Positions 19,780-31,080 of a stretch of 64,000 nt of DNA are shown one piece after another (the first letter of the stretch is position 1; the number at the start of each line of letters is the position of its first letter). The position numbers and the translations under genes were made by a program. The DNA is taken from assembly GCA_036346375.1 (NCBI GenBank), contig CM070514.1:19434463-19498462 (forward strand), given 5' to 3'. This stretch comes from Guadua angustifolia. Its lineage: Eukaryota; Streptophyta; Magnoliopsida; Poales; Poaceae. Under the pieces are notes generated by a model, which was given only the letters and a program-made list of their open reading frames with translations, was not told where the DNA came from and did not search any database.

Positions 19780-22559
19780 ACCACCACCCTCCACTCCGTC
19801 CGTTCACCCATTTCCTTCATCTCGCTCTCCAGGCTCCAGCAGTCCAGCTTGCATCACTCGCCGAGCTCTCCAGACTCTAGAGAGGTCGAAGCGATCACCG
19901 GCTCACCGCACCTCGTTATCAGGTGAGATTCCCCACCCCCTGTCGCTCAAGTTGTTTGATCTGAAAAAGAGAAACTGCTAAATTTTACTTGCCCCAGATC
20001 GATCGTTTCCCTAGCATCTGGTTGGCGCCGATCGGTGAAATTTTTCATGGTTTCCGCCTATGCTTTTTTCTGTATTGCCGAATTTCGAGCTTGGTTTGGT
20101 ATGTTCGTGATCCTTTGCAGAGCAAAGAAGCCTGCTGGTTTTTTTATAGACGTTATGTGTGTATGTGCTGTCTGATTATGTCCTTGTCATATTATATCTG
20201 ATTTGCTTCGGTGATCGGCTATTTGCCTGCAGTGAGCCCATGCCTATCGTCCCCTTGGTGTTATGGAAATCAATTTGATTGTAGAATTAGAATTTACTTT
20301 TGTGGATGGAGCCCCCCCAATCTCCAGCGCTTGTTGCAATTTTTAGAGTTACTGTAATGAATATACATACGTGCATCAGCAGCAAGGCCAAACTGTGTAT
20401 ACACAATCATTTATCTGTTTCCTTAACAGAACTCTCTCTATGTGTGAGCTGTGGCTGTGCTAGTATATGATCTATTTTACAAAACTGGACTGCTTCAAGA
20501 GCAGAAGTTTGTCTGACTCTGCATTATCATTTTGGTACTTTAGCTGCTAGCTACTAATGTAAAACCACCGTAGGTATAACGATAGTTGTTTAGAGCTCTA
20601 ACTGACATCTAGAAAGAGGAATAATATATTTTTTGGATTGATTAATCTATGATCCGATTAGTCGACTAGTTAATTTAATTTTTGATTAATCTAAGGCCCG
20701 TGGTGTTTCATGGCAGTACCAGCAGTGCTAGCTTTAGTAAATTCACATTATGAATTTGTGAATTCAGTATATGCCAGCTTAATTGCATCACCGGTGGCCA
20801 TATAAATGGGAGTTTGCTGTTTCATATCATCTGCTGTTTCTTCATGTGCAAAAAGCATCAGTAATTAAAATGTTGTATTGATTGTAGTGTGTATGTGTTC
20901 AACTGAGTTTCACTACTGAGTTAATATGTTCAACTGAGTTTAATATGTTCCTCTGATAGTTCAAATGAATTTCAGTACTGAGTTAATTAAAACCTGGTTT
21001 AATATGATCTAGATGATACTTCATGGTCTTGCTTGAAGTTTTCTTGTTGCAGAAATAATTTATGAAAAAATGACTAATGATTGCTAGATGCTCGGCTATG
21101 GCTACTTTACTCAAAATTATAGACATTCAACTAGATACTCATGATATCAACTAAAGGTTGTAGGAATATATGATACTCGAAACTGCACATGTTGTTATAG
21201 TATAATTTACCAGGCCAGGAATATATTATACCTTCAGTCCACCAGGCTTATTTCTGAAGCTGTTAACCTGTGCTCTTCGGGGGTTATCACTTCAACTTTC
21301 ATTATGGGCTTCATGAAGGCTGATACATGTGCATTTCGGGTTTTTCTGTAGGTTGTTCTTTGGTGGTTGTGAACTGAAGGTCTGCAGGTGAGGGAGGAAC
21401 AAGAAGTAGAAGGAATGCTTAAATGAAAAGGCATAGTGAATCTGACTGTTGATATTAATTTTCTCTGCAATGAGACCCCACGAGTTTTACCGAACAAGAT
21501 CAGATGCTGGGATAGCGTGCTATTCGTCCCATGGTCGGAACACAGGTAGCTCTGTAGCATGTTAACTTCAGTAATTTTAGGGATCAACATCCGAAGTATA
21601 TCGAGTCTTCATGCCTGGGATGCCAACATAAGTTCTGCAAGCGGTGAAGGAATGTCGATGTTCATCAAAGTAGCAATTTCTGGCATAATCTTTCTAGAGA
21701 ACAGAAGGAAAGAAAAATGGGGAAAAAGATAGGCTGTATATACATGAAAAGTTCGCATCAGAAATTTACTGCTTGTAACATTGTACCCTGATTACATCCT
21801 GTGAAAAACTCCCATAATCCAGGTCTGTGCTGTAACCTGCTATGCACGCTCTGTAATGTTCTTGGGATAATGGAGGTCTAATTCTCCCCCAATATTATTG
21901 TTTATGGCTGGTTACTAGTTAATATGTTCTGGTGATAATAGAGATCTATTTGTCACCTGTGATATTTGTTTGTTGCTGGTTTCTTACTACTGGCAACTTG
22001 TTTTTACTCTTGTATTGCCTCATCATACATTATGTGGCTTGATTGCTGCAGCCTGCAAGTGATAATTTATGCACTCTATTGGCAGTTTGGTTAGTTGGTG
22101 ATTATGTGGCAGTAAAAATTGAAATATATTCTCTTGTTTGTGTTTCAGTTTAGACATTTCTTTATGAGCTGAACTTTCTTTCCATTTTGGGGGTTGTATC
22201 ATCAGGTTTGTTTTGGTTATTTTGGTGGCTCCTGATATGACTTTCACCAGAGTTCAGACTAAGACAGCTGAGCTGTCTATGAACAAGAGTATGAACAAGC
22301 CTTGCTAAAATGACCTGGTAATTGAATAGTTGTTGAACAATGGCAGCATCGTTGTTGCAAAGGAGGAGAAATGCAATACTACCATGTTGAGTCCCCTATT
22401 TCTCTTGACATTCTAAAGTGACATTCTAAAACAGTACAAGAGTAGGAAGTGGCTGTAGAAATTGGAAGGCTTTTTCATAAACACTATGGTTTTTCAGTGA
22501 CTAAGTGATTGTCATTAAAAAAAACGAGGACCAGTGCTAACTCTATATGGGAAAAATGG

Positions 22560-22702
22560 CTAGCCTAATACTAAATCATTGTCTTAGGACCATGTTACAG
22601 TCCTGGAAGTCAAATATATACGGATAAAGGACTAGCATAATACTAAATCATTGTCTTAGGACCATGTTACATTCTAGAAGTCAAATATATACGGATAAAC
22701 TC
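22560..22702. repeat. Tandem duplication, period 72 bp
   Basis: Two units starting CTAGC(C/A)TAATACTAAATC at 22560 and 22632, differing at a few positions, followed by a partial third. Confidence 0.75.
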
Positions 22703-23081
22703 GTGCTATACTAAAACATTAGTCAGTATCGTTTCTCTGTCGATTAATAATTCAATGCAAAAAAATATATGACGTGAGTTGCTGCATCATGTCTTTCGAG
22801 TAACAATTGATATAAATATATATTATATTTATGCTTCTATAAGAAATTCATGTGCCTTATTTGAGTATCCACCGTGTATTGTCTTAAACAAGCAACAAAA
22901 TGGCTACAAAGATCATTTGTATATTTCATCACCATAGAGCAATAAAGGCCTTGCATGAATTAAACAGTACACAGACAGCCTAATAGATAAGCCACTGTAC
23001 GAGCTGTCCCTTCTGCTGTCTGTGTGCGATCTTCAAAGCACTTATAGACGGCAGCCGTCTAAACCATTGTACATGTCCTAA

Positions 23082-23828
23082 GTAACAAGCAAGAAACGTA
23101 AGGCACCCGCCGGGAAGGCGGGATTGCTAGGTTAGAGGATCTATCAACTTGAATTCCACGGGAGAAAAATGAAATAACTTAAATGCCTGAAGCTGGATGG
23201 CATTTAGGGATAGTCGACAGGAATCCTTGACGGGATGGACTCCCATCCGAGACCACCAGACGAAGGATGACATATGTACTTACGAGAGATTGTGCGGCCA
23301 TCGAGACTGTCACGGCCTCACGGGAATATGGATCTTGGGTGTCATTGGACTGTTAATATGAGTACCACTTCTTGATAGGGCTGGTCGAGTTATACGTGTA
23401 TGACCTCACTAACAAATTAAGGTTCAAATTTTGTTATTCATTTTTGCGCACATGTGAATATGTTTCAGTAGTAATTTTAAGAGATCGTGGATTTTTTACT
23501 TAGGCTTTCATCTTTCTATGTATGTGTGTGATGGTGTGTGTACGTGCATGTCTTCCTTGTAATCACAAAAAAGAAATGTACACTCAGGTATTAAGAAATG
23601 CGTGCAGTATCACGCTCGTCTTGTTATTATTAACCACATACGCATGTATAATGCGAGTGCTTAGAGGGGTGTTTAGCAAAACAAAACTGTTTTTTAGCTA
23701 CCTAGGATAGATATGGTGCTAATTTTGTGGTATGGATACTTGAGTAGGTATTAGTGTTTATAATTTTTTAAATAATACATTTCTAAAATAAAATTATAGA
23801 AAATAAAAAAATTATATAAATATACATA
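23082..23828. other. Intergenic, nothing recognised
   Basis: Moderately GC-rich up to about 23400, then AT-rich. No ORF, terminal repeat or RNA gene that I can support. Confidence 0.4.
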
Positions 23829-24086
23829 TGTCGCAAAATGACTTCTGTCGCCAAATGAACAAGCGACAGAAACCCTGTAGCCAATTCATTTGACGGCAGA
23901 AGCTTTCCGTCAACACCTGTTGCCAATTCATTTAGTGATAGACTCCTATCGTCACATGAATTGATGATGGAATTTTATTTTAGTCAATAGTTTTGTCACT
24001 GATTCATTTGGCTGACCATTCCATTTGGCCAGTAGGCATTTGAATTGGCGATAGATCTCTGTCGACAAATGAATTAGCGACAGAGG
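23829..24086. repeat. Cluster of CTGTCGCCAA-type repeats (transposon subterminal region)
   Basis: Six or more degenerate copies, in both orientations, of a motif like CTGTCGCCAAATGAATTAGCGACAG, which is itself an imperfect palindrome. Such arrays are typical of CACTA subterminal regions. A weak TTTTTCCTGTAATTTTG end lies near 24108-24124. No intact CACTA terminus. The flanks 24125-24817 hold nothing recognised. Confidence 0.4.
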
Positions 24087-24817
24087 TATATTTATGTACG
24101 TAGTTATTTTTCCTGTAATTTTGTTTTTAAAAATAAATTATTTCAGTTTGAATTTCTCAGTGTTTACATGTGCTAACTACCTCAATAGATAATACAACCA
24201 TCTAACACCTACAAAAGAGGTGCTGTCGCTAAAGATTGCTCTTACATTGGTGCTTAGTGATGTTATTATAGTCTCTCGTTAAGCACATATGTAAAAGCAT
24301 CTTGCATTATACATGCCTCAAGCAGTTACATCAGTACGGCCAGTGGCCAAGTCAAAATGAAAATAGAGGGTGGTCTCAAAATAACTAAGGTAAATTGACA
24401 CAAGCATAATCTTATAGTCTCGTGCAATTCAAATTCATATATTAATAGAGGATAAGCAAAGCAAAAAGAAAGAAGAAGAAAAAGAAAAAGAAGAAGTACA
24501 CTGAATCTGAATTGCTTATGCAATAGTTATGCAAATTTCATATCTCCATTATTGCAAATATGCGGACAAATTGTAAAATTCATCTCTACACAAAACACAA
24601 GTAGTTTACATTACTGTCTAATTGTCAGTGCAGTAAAATATACCAATGTAATTAGAAAAAAATATATACCAATCAAAGTCTCAAGAGTCAAGCCCTCAGT
24701 TGACATCCAACAAAACAAGCGGCTCACCTTCTAGGCTCCTTGCTGCAGTGGCGTAGGCGCGCATCCCGCAGATTCGCTGTTCCCCTCCTCAATTCCGCTC
24801 CTCAACAGTTGCATACA

Positions 24818-25338
24818 CTAATCATCTGTGTTAGGCACTGAATTCCATCTAGCCATCATCTTGGCCATTGACATGGTGCCCAAGGCTAATCTGGTGGTGA
24901 CACATAACTGGTTCTTAGATAACCCAGAATACTGCCGGTATGCCAACACAAAAGTCATGAGAAGAGTATGAGCATATAAGATAAGGTGGGTCAAACAAAA
25001 GACTATGCATGTTACAGGTATAGAACACACGTGGACAAACATAGAACCATTCCTCTTAATTTAGCATCATAAGTCTATTTCTACCTGACAGACTAGAAAT
25101 TACTCAAGTTAAAAATGGACTAGTGAATGTTGGTGTTCTAAGTGTTTCTATTCGGTTAGCATTTCAATAAACATGAAAACTAAATCATTTGTCCTCCAAG
25201 TGGGCAAAAATGTAACATATATAAGAGGAGTGTAGTCTGACAATAAGTCGATATTACCTTAGCAAGTTGATCAAAATTGAACTTCAGCAAATTAATTTTC
25301 CTTTTACAGTATTCTTTTTCTTGAGCCATAGTTCTTCC
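24818..25338 (-). pseudogene. Two-exon gene remnant, unknown family
   Basis: The first exon is 25338-25258 (acceptor GCATGCAG before it, donor AAG|GTAATA after it), a 27-codon Lys-rich, coiled-coil-like stretch (QEKEYCKRKINLLKFNFD). The second exon is 24931-24818 after a pyrimidine-rich acceptor ending CCGGCAG, 37 codons ending in a stop at 24818-24820 (TMSMAKMMARWNSVPNTDD). Both exons are phase 0 and join in frame. I do not recognise the family, and upstream exons were not found. It could be a captured fragment or the 3' end of a decayed gene. Confidence 0.3.
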
Positions 25339-25430
25339 CTGCATGCACAACCCCAGCCGCAAAAGAAAGGATAACCAAAACAAAATCAAACTGATTCTTG
25401 TAACTAACTACTTGTATACATTTCACATAT

Positions 25431-26030
25431 ACTATTCCCAGCATCCACTAATGATACTACAAGTGGGAGTGGAAAAATTATCGAGGAGTACGTTTTAATT
25501 TTTTAACGAAGAGTTGTATGTACCATCGCTATCCCGTAAATTATTTAACTTTCAGGGCAATTTAGAAATGCAAAAAATTATTTTTTAGAGCTTCTAGGCA
25601 CTAACTATTGAAAGACACGTGGAGATAGTTTTGCTGTAAACCTAGAACTTTGCCACTTGCCAAGAATGAAAGAGCAATGAAAAGGCTACATATACAGCCA
25701 TCCAAGACACGTTTGGTGTCCTAGGGATAGCATATAATAGCATCTAGGACACGTTTGGTGATCTAGGGATAAACGCACACGATGAGTATCGCCCAAAATG
25801 AGACAGGGTACATTCATTTTACAAGAGATTTGATCATTTGCTCCGTTAAGTAGGTAAGAATTGATGATTTGCTCTATGATATCTTATTGATGTGGCCTTA
25901 GATCCTATATGTCAGTGAGACATCATAGGGCAAGTCAACAAGTACATTGAGAAAATGAGACAAATCATTAATTTTTCCTTCATTTTATCATAAAACTGTT
26001 GAGTTCTAATGCCATAGTTAAAATTCTTTG
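25431..26030 (+). repeat. Diverged duplicate D1 (partner at 46251-47740)
   Basis: Colinear blocks are shared with D2, e.g. ACAAGTGGGAGTGGAAAA, AACTTTGCCACTTGC, GACA(C/T)GTTTGGTGTCCT and ATGCCATAGTTAAAAT. No coding frame. It may be an old transposon or a copied intergenic segment. Confidence 0.5.
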
Positions 26031-26524
26031 TGTAGGAAGAATATGTCCGTAACATGATGCGCCACATGTACCACCTCATCAATGCTCACTGGCTGGATAT
26101 ACCCGAGGTATGCAATCTTGACTATATCAATTTATTTACATTTATTCTTTACAATTAAAACTCTTCAATAACAACTATTCTTGCTAGCAATAGGCCGTGA
26201 AATTCTCTACAACTACTTTTCCCCTAAGGATCTCATGAAGGTTTGAGAAGAACTCACTGCCTTCTTCCTAGCTGATGTGATCAGAAACACATGTGAGTTT
26301 AGGGGCTCAGACAATCTTTAGGTTGTGTAAAACAGATTGTGTTGTGAATATTTTTCAAATGTAATTTGTGTAAACTGCACATACATGTTTTTCAATTATG
26401 AATTGTGCAAGTCATTTATTCAAATAATACATATGTCTTGTTAAGTGTGTGTTATCTTGTGTTACGTACGTATAGAGGAAATAACTAGCGTAATTCCTAT
26501 GACTAGCCATTAAAACGAAAAAAT
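26031..26524. other. Unassigned AT-rich stretch with a short exon-like frame
   Basis: A 24-codon open stretch at about 26034-26108 ends at a possible donor (GAG|GTATGC). It has no recognised similarity. The rest shows nothing. Confidence 0.2.
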
Positions 26525-26896
26525 TATTAAAAAATATTGGATATCACGTATAGTTTTAAAGTAATAACCATATGTGATATGCACTATCATAGATGGATAC
26601 TTATGAACCGTATGTGACAAGAAAAATCACAGATGGCGTTCTTTCTTATGAACCATCCATGATGTGTTTCTTATCATAGACTATTCGGAAGTAGGAACTT
26701 TCTATGATATTTTCTTATTACATACGATTGATAGGTAATAATTGTCTGTGATATTTGCTTATCATCGACAGTTCCTCAATATCACATATGGTTCCAAACT
26801 GTCTGTGCTTACCACTGACTGTTATTTTGTTAATGGTTCAAAACCGTCTGTGATGACTATTTTAAACTATTTATGATGTGCTTCTATGTGGTAGTG
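26525..26896. mobile_element. CACTA transposon terminus with subterminal repeats
   Basis: Ends at 26896 in TTCTATGTGGTAGTG, i.e. CACTACCACATAGAA on the other strand, followed by TAG. The 370 bp before it contain many degenerate, alternately oriented copies of a CATCACAGACGGTT / AACCATATGTGAT motif, as in CACTA subterminal regions. The opposite terminus and the transposase are not in evidence. Confidence 0.5.
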
Positions 26897-26936
26897 TAGG
26901 CCATGCAGACCAATGTAGGCAACCACACACACTTGA

Positions 26937-26988
26937 ATCAATTATCTAGCTACCATATCTATCTATATCTATGTATCTATCTATCTAG
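26937..26988. repeat. (TATC)n-like microsatellite
   Basis: Imperfect TATC/TATG run just before the small LTR at 27057. Confidence 0.6.
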
Positions 26989-27056
26989 ACCTATACTAAT
27001 TAAGCACTCAGAGGAAATTCCCATATTAATCAGTAAAAAGAAAAAAATAACCATAC

Positions 27057-27281
27057 TGTTAGGGTTAGCACGGCAAAATAGGACATAAGAATTTTAACGT
27101 GGAAAACCTCACAAGGAGAAAAAACCACAAGAGACAAATCCACTATAATCTCTTAATTTTACATGTATAAGGAGTGCTTATATAGCTAAAAGAGTCCAGA
27201 TATGGAAGGCTCTATTGAAGATAGATTAACAACCTATTTAGATAAATCTTGATTCAGTTGGATATTGAGTTATCTCTAACA
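27057..27281 (-). repeat. Small LTR (3' LTR of a minus-strand element, F)
   Basis: It starts TGTTAGGG and ends CTCTAACA in + sense, so TG...CA on either strand. The next bases, AACCTCCCATTAA, are the complement of a polypurine tract, which places the internal domain to the right. The internal sequence continues to 27802 and resumes after the nested element at 31076. It is non-coding as far as I can read. No second LTR found. Presumed 5-bp flank CATAC on the left only. Confidence 0.5.
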
Positions 27282-27802
27282 AACCTCCCATTAACTTAAA
27301 ATCCCTAATGAAATTATCTCTGAAAAATCCCGAAAGGTAATTAAGCATCATGAATACCAAGTGCGTTAAAAGTCCAAAGAACTATTGAACAAGAAAGACT
27401 AGAACAATCAATTCAAACACTTATAGTGGAAAAAACAAAGACTAGAACGGTCTTTATCCAAACGCTTCTCATGAAGTAAAATTGAGCAAACTACTAGAAG
27501 TTAGTGAGAAAGACCGGAACAATCAATCCAAACACACAGCTATCAACAAAGTAGACGAAGAAATCTGGGTCTTCAACAATTCAAAAAACCCTAGTAAAGT
27601 CTAAGTCTATGTAACTAACCTCTTGAAATAAATGCTTAATCATCAAACGACATAAGTTAGGACATCACCTATGGTACTTAATAGATAGCGAAGAACTCAT
27701 ATTATGAATATTTGACATGCTTCATATGGAACACAAAATTCGACAAACAATACTCATTGAAAGAGCAACTTGCACGTGTAGTCATCATATAAGTCAAACT
27801 AC

Positions 27803-28258
27803 TGTGGAGTATATGGACCCCGAGTATCTGCATGGCAATCCGTGAGGACTACCCAAGAGGGATGGGCCAAGCCGACTACATGAAGATGGGTATTGCCCAG
27901 GAGGCAGGTCGCCATACGCAACAAGAAAACCGAGTCGTATTGGGCAAGGGATGATTGTAATCTAAACCAATACGGAGTTGGGATAGATATGAAGATGCAA
28001 TCTCCACCTCGTATCCGAGTGGGATTCCATATTGTAACCGCCCTTCTCTACTATATAAAGGGAGGGGACGGGGCACCATAAACAGACAGAAGATCATCAG
28101 CGAATAAGCTAGCCAATCATAATCCCAGAGCACAGGACTAGGGTATTATCTCCACCGTGAGAGCCCGAACCTGTATAATTCCCGTGTCTTGTGCTACCAT
28201 CGAGTTTGGATCCAGCGCCTAGCCCCTTTTTCATTATTGTCGGTAACAAACCTCGACA
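27803..28258 (+). repeat. 5' LTR of element E
   Basis: Starts TGTGGAGTATATGG and ends CCTCGACA. It has a clear TATA box. Differs from the 3' LTR at about nine sites, all transitions. Confidence 0.9.
28052..28059 (+). promoter_or_regulatory. TATA box in the LTR of element E
   Basis: TATATAAA followed by a G-rich stretch. The same box lies in the 3' LTR at 30869-30876. Confidence 0.65.
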
Positions 28259-28260
28259 GT

Positions 28261-28278
28261 TGGCGCGCCAGGTAGGGG
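28261..28278 (+). other. Primer binding site of element E
   Basis: TGGCGCGCCAGGTAGGGG two bases after the LTR end. Known in grass Tat-lineage elements; I believe it pairs with an arginine tRNA but cannot verify this here. Confidence 0.6.
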
Positions 28279-29382
28279 ATGCGTGAAGATCAATCTTAAC
28301 AAGCTTGATGGCCTCCATCAACGGAATCCTGCTTGTCGCCACCGCCGTTCGTCGCTCCGTCGCCTTCCGCGTGAATCCTACGCCGATTCGGCCTCACCTC
28401 GGCTGGACTTGCGTCGTCGCAACCGTCGCCCGCGAACCTGGTTCGCCCGTCCTCTGCGCAGCTTCGTCCGAGCCACAGGTCGTGGCGCCCGAACATTGCA
28501 GCACCGACTTCCTCGCCCGTGTCTCGCTGGCGTCGCCATCAGCCGGATCCGCGCGGCTGTTCGCTTCTCTAGCCCAAGCTCGCGCCGACCTCCGAATCAC
28601 CTCCAGACTCCTGCGAGCCCGTGGAACTCGTGAAGACCAAAAAGCTTGCGCCCGTGAAGATCGAGACCTAGGCTATTCAATACACGTGAAGAAGCTATGA
28701 CAAGAGCCGGAGGGTAGATTGGTGCATGCATGACTAGAAAATTTTGATGTGCTGCATGCATGGTCTTGACGGTAAGGAACATTGGCTAGAAACAAAGTTA
28801 ACGTGCATGCATGCAAGGGAAAGATCTCCAGGCCGACTAGTTGGTTCCCTGGCCGCACATGCATGCAAAGCGACTAGATAAATTACTTGCTATCTCGCGC
28901 AAATCCTGGTGGTCGGTGGCTCGTCATTTCCTTCTGAGTGGCTGAATTTTTCTTGAGAACACATCTTGGAGATGAAAATCACAATTTGCAAGTCGCTGTG
29001 CTGGATGCGTCAAGATCAATCTCGGCAAGCTCGATGGCTTCCATCAACGGAATCATCATCACCTTCGCTTCGGGAGCTTGGACTTCATCGCCGACAATCT
29101 TGACAAGTTTGCTCCCTCAGATCTAATCTGGGAGACACTTCATTGATATTTCATCCGGACTTCCGTTCGGGTCGGGGAGCGCCGTGGCCATCTACTCACG
29201 AGTAGTAAGCCGGGGGGCTGACTTCCCGATTCGGATACGGTAACGATTCGATCCGGAACATCTCAGATGCAATCGTCATAACGGCTTTTCAGAAAGGAGT
29301 CAGCGACGCCAACTTGGTCAAGAAGATGTTCCGGAGGTCGCCGACTACGGTAAAGAAGATGTTTGCATTAGTGGACTGCTAG

Positions 29383-29727
29383 CGCCCCGAGCGCCACCTT
29401 CGGCACGGCCACGAGCCACGCCAGCGCCCCGAGCGCCACCTTTGGCACGGCCACGAGCCTACGCCTGCGCCCCGAGCGCCACCTTCGGCATGGCCACGAG
29501 CCACGCCAGCGCCCCGAGCGCCACCTTTGGCACGGCCATGAGCCTACGCCTGCGCCCCGAGCGCCACCTTCGGCACGGCCACGAGCCTACGCCTGCGCCT
29601 TGAGGGCCACCTTCGGCACGGCCACGAGCCACGCCAGCGCCCTGAGCGCCACCTTCGGCACGGCCACGAGCCAACGCCTGCGCCCTGAGCGCCATCTACG
29701 GCTCGACTGCAAGCCTATGCTTACGCC
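29383..29727. repeat. 42-43 bp minisatellite in element E
   Basis: Eight units starting CGCCCCGAGCGCCACCTT or close variants, alternating between two unit ends (GAGCCACGCCAG and GAGCCTACGCCTG). The last unit is degenerate. Confidence 0.85.
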
Positions 29728-30619
29728 ACGAACAAGGACGGCATGATCGTCAGCAACACATGGAGCATAAAGCAGCTAAGTCGCTTTTTACCTAATTTTG
29801 TCATTATGAATAAAATTGTTGACTTTCTTGACTTGCTACTTAGTTGACCCACAACTAAGCAGTAAGTCGGGGGCTACACCTAATAGTGTGCGCATGCGCA
29901 CATCTTTTTCTGAGTTGTGTTTTCTTCGCTTACTTAACGATTGCAAATGAATCCGAGTGCGTTAATTCCGAGTTGTGAAGCTCTGACCCCATGAATAGCG
30001 AACTTTAGTCACCCAAAATGCGTGGCTGGGAACAAGAGCCATGAGCCGACTCCCGATGCTCGGGGGCTAGACTAGTCGGGCAGAGTGCTTAAACAAAAAG
30101 AGTTAAAATCACTCGGATGAATTTAAAATCAATAAGGAAAAGGAGTAAAAAACTCTAAAATTATACATAAACCAGTCGGACACCACACCGAGTGAATTGT
30201 TTTTACATTGCCTAAGTTCTGCATATACATGATTTCAGGGCTACTAAATTTGGATGCGACGCGTGTGGGCCAACACTTCAACGATGACTTCAGCAACTTC
30301 GGCGACGAATGAGTTTAAAGGGAGCGGCGCTGAATCTCGCCTTGAGCGGGAAAAGCGTTTTGACTTCTTTATATCGTTTGGGATACGGTATGCCCCATTA
30401 TGGGCCACCAGCTGTACGCCGCGACGGTCGGATATAATTCAACGCGTGGGGCTCTATTGAGTCCTTCACGATCTCTTTGCCTACAACAGGGCACTCGGCT
30501 GAAAAGGAAAACCAGTCGGGAAGCTGCATCAAAAACTGGAAGCACTCGGCGTGAAGCATGACTCAGTTGGGCTGCGACCAGGAAGGCGGCAACTCGATCG
30601 CAAAGCACTCGGGGGCTAC

Positions 30620-31075
30620 TGTGGAGTATATGGACCCCGGGTATCTGCATGGCAATCCGTGAGGACCACCCAAGAGGGATGGGCCAAGCCGACTACATGA
30701 AGATGGGTATTGCCCAGGAGGCAGGTCGCCATACGCAACAAGGAAACCGAGTCGTATTGGGCAAGGGATGATTGTAATCTAAACCAATATGGAGTTGGGA
30801 TAGATATGAAGATGCAATCTCCACCTCGTATCCGAGTGGGATTCCATATTGTAACCGCCCTTCTCTGCTATATAAAGGGAGGGGACGGGGCACCATAAAC
30901 GGACAGAAGATCATCAGTGAATAAGTTAGCCAATCATAATCTCAGAGCACAGGACTAGGGTATTATCTCCACCGTGAGAGCCCGAACCTGTATAATTCCC
31001 GTGTCTTGTGCTACCATCGAGTTTGGATCCAGCGCCTAGCCCCTTTTTCATTATTGTCGGTAACAAACCTCGACA
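30620..31075 (+). repeat. 3' LTR of element E
   Basis: Same ends and length as the 5' LTR. TATA box at 30869-30876. Confidence 0.9.
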
Positions 31076-31080
31076 ACTAC

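Larger units (their letters stand above)
19229..23078. mobile_element. TIR element with TAA duplication (PIF/Tourist-like), 3.85 kb, enclosing gene-like sequence
   Basis: The left terminus is GGGCATGTACAACGG (19229-19243). The right terminus is the complement of GGACATGTACAATGG, ending at 23078. TAA flanks both sides (19226-19228, 23079-23081). No transposase frame is visible, so it is non-autonomous. It contains a GC-rich block (about 19310-19930) that looks like the 5' end of a grass gene, then AT-rich sequence. A 3-bp TAA/TTA duplication is typical of PIF/Harbinger. The TIR is short and the pairing is by eye, so two unrelated MITE ends remain possible. The stretch 20200-22500 holds no gene I can support. 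Confidence 0.45.
27803..31075 (+). mobile_element. Non-autonomous Tat/Dasheng-like LTR retrotransposon (E)
   Basis: Identical-length LTRs of 456 bp (27803-28258, 30620-31075), TG...CA, and a perfect 5-bp duplication ACTAC (27798-27802 and 31076-31080). The primer site GGCGCGCCAGGTAGGGG (28262-28278) and the polypurine tract CTCGGGGGCTAC (30608-30619) are those of the grass Tat gypsy group. The 2.36 kb internal domain has no gag or pol, so it would need a partner for movement, as Dasheng does with RIRE2 in rice (established case; the relation here is inferred). It contains a duplicated leader block (about 28283 and 29005), a minisatellite and two extra PPT-like motifs (about 29865, 30056). Confidence 0.85.

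Noticed and set aside
28305..28700. 131-codon frame in element E
   Set aside because: Not gag-like, and the second copy of its start (29033) opens an unrelated frame. Probably untranslated leader.
29383..29727. Possible CRISPR-like array
   Set aside because: Tandem units abut without unique spacers, and the setting is a plant retroelement.
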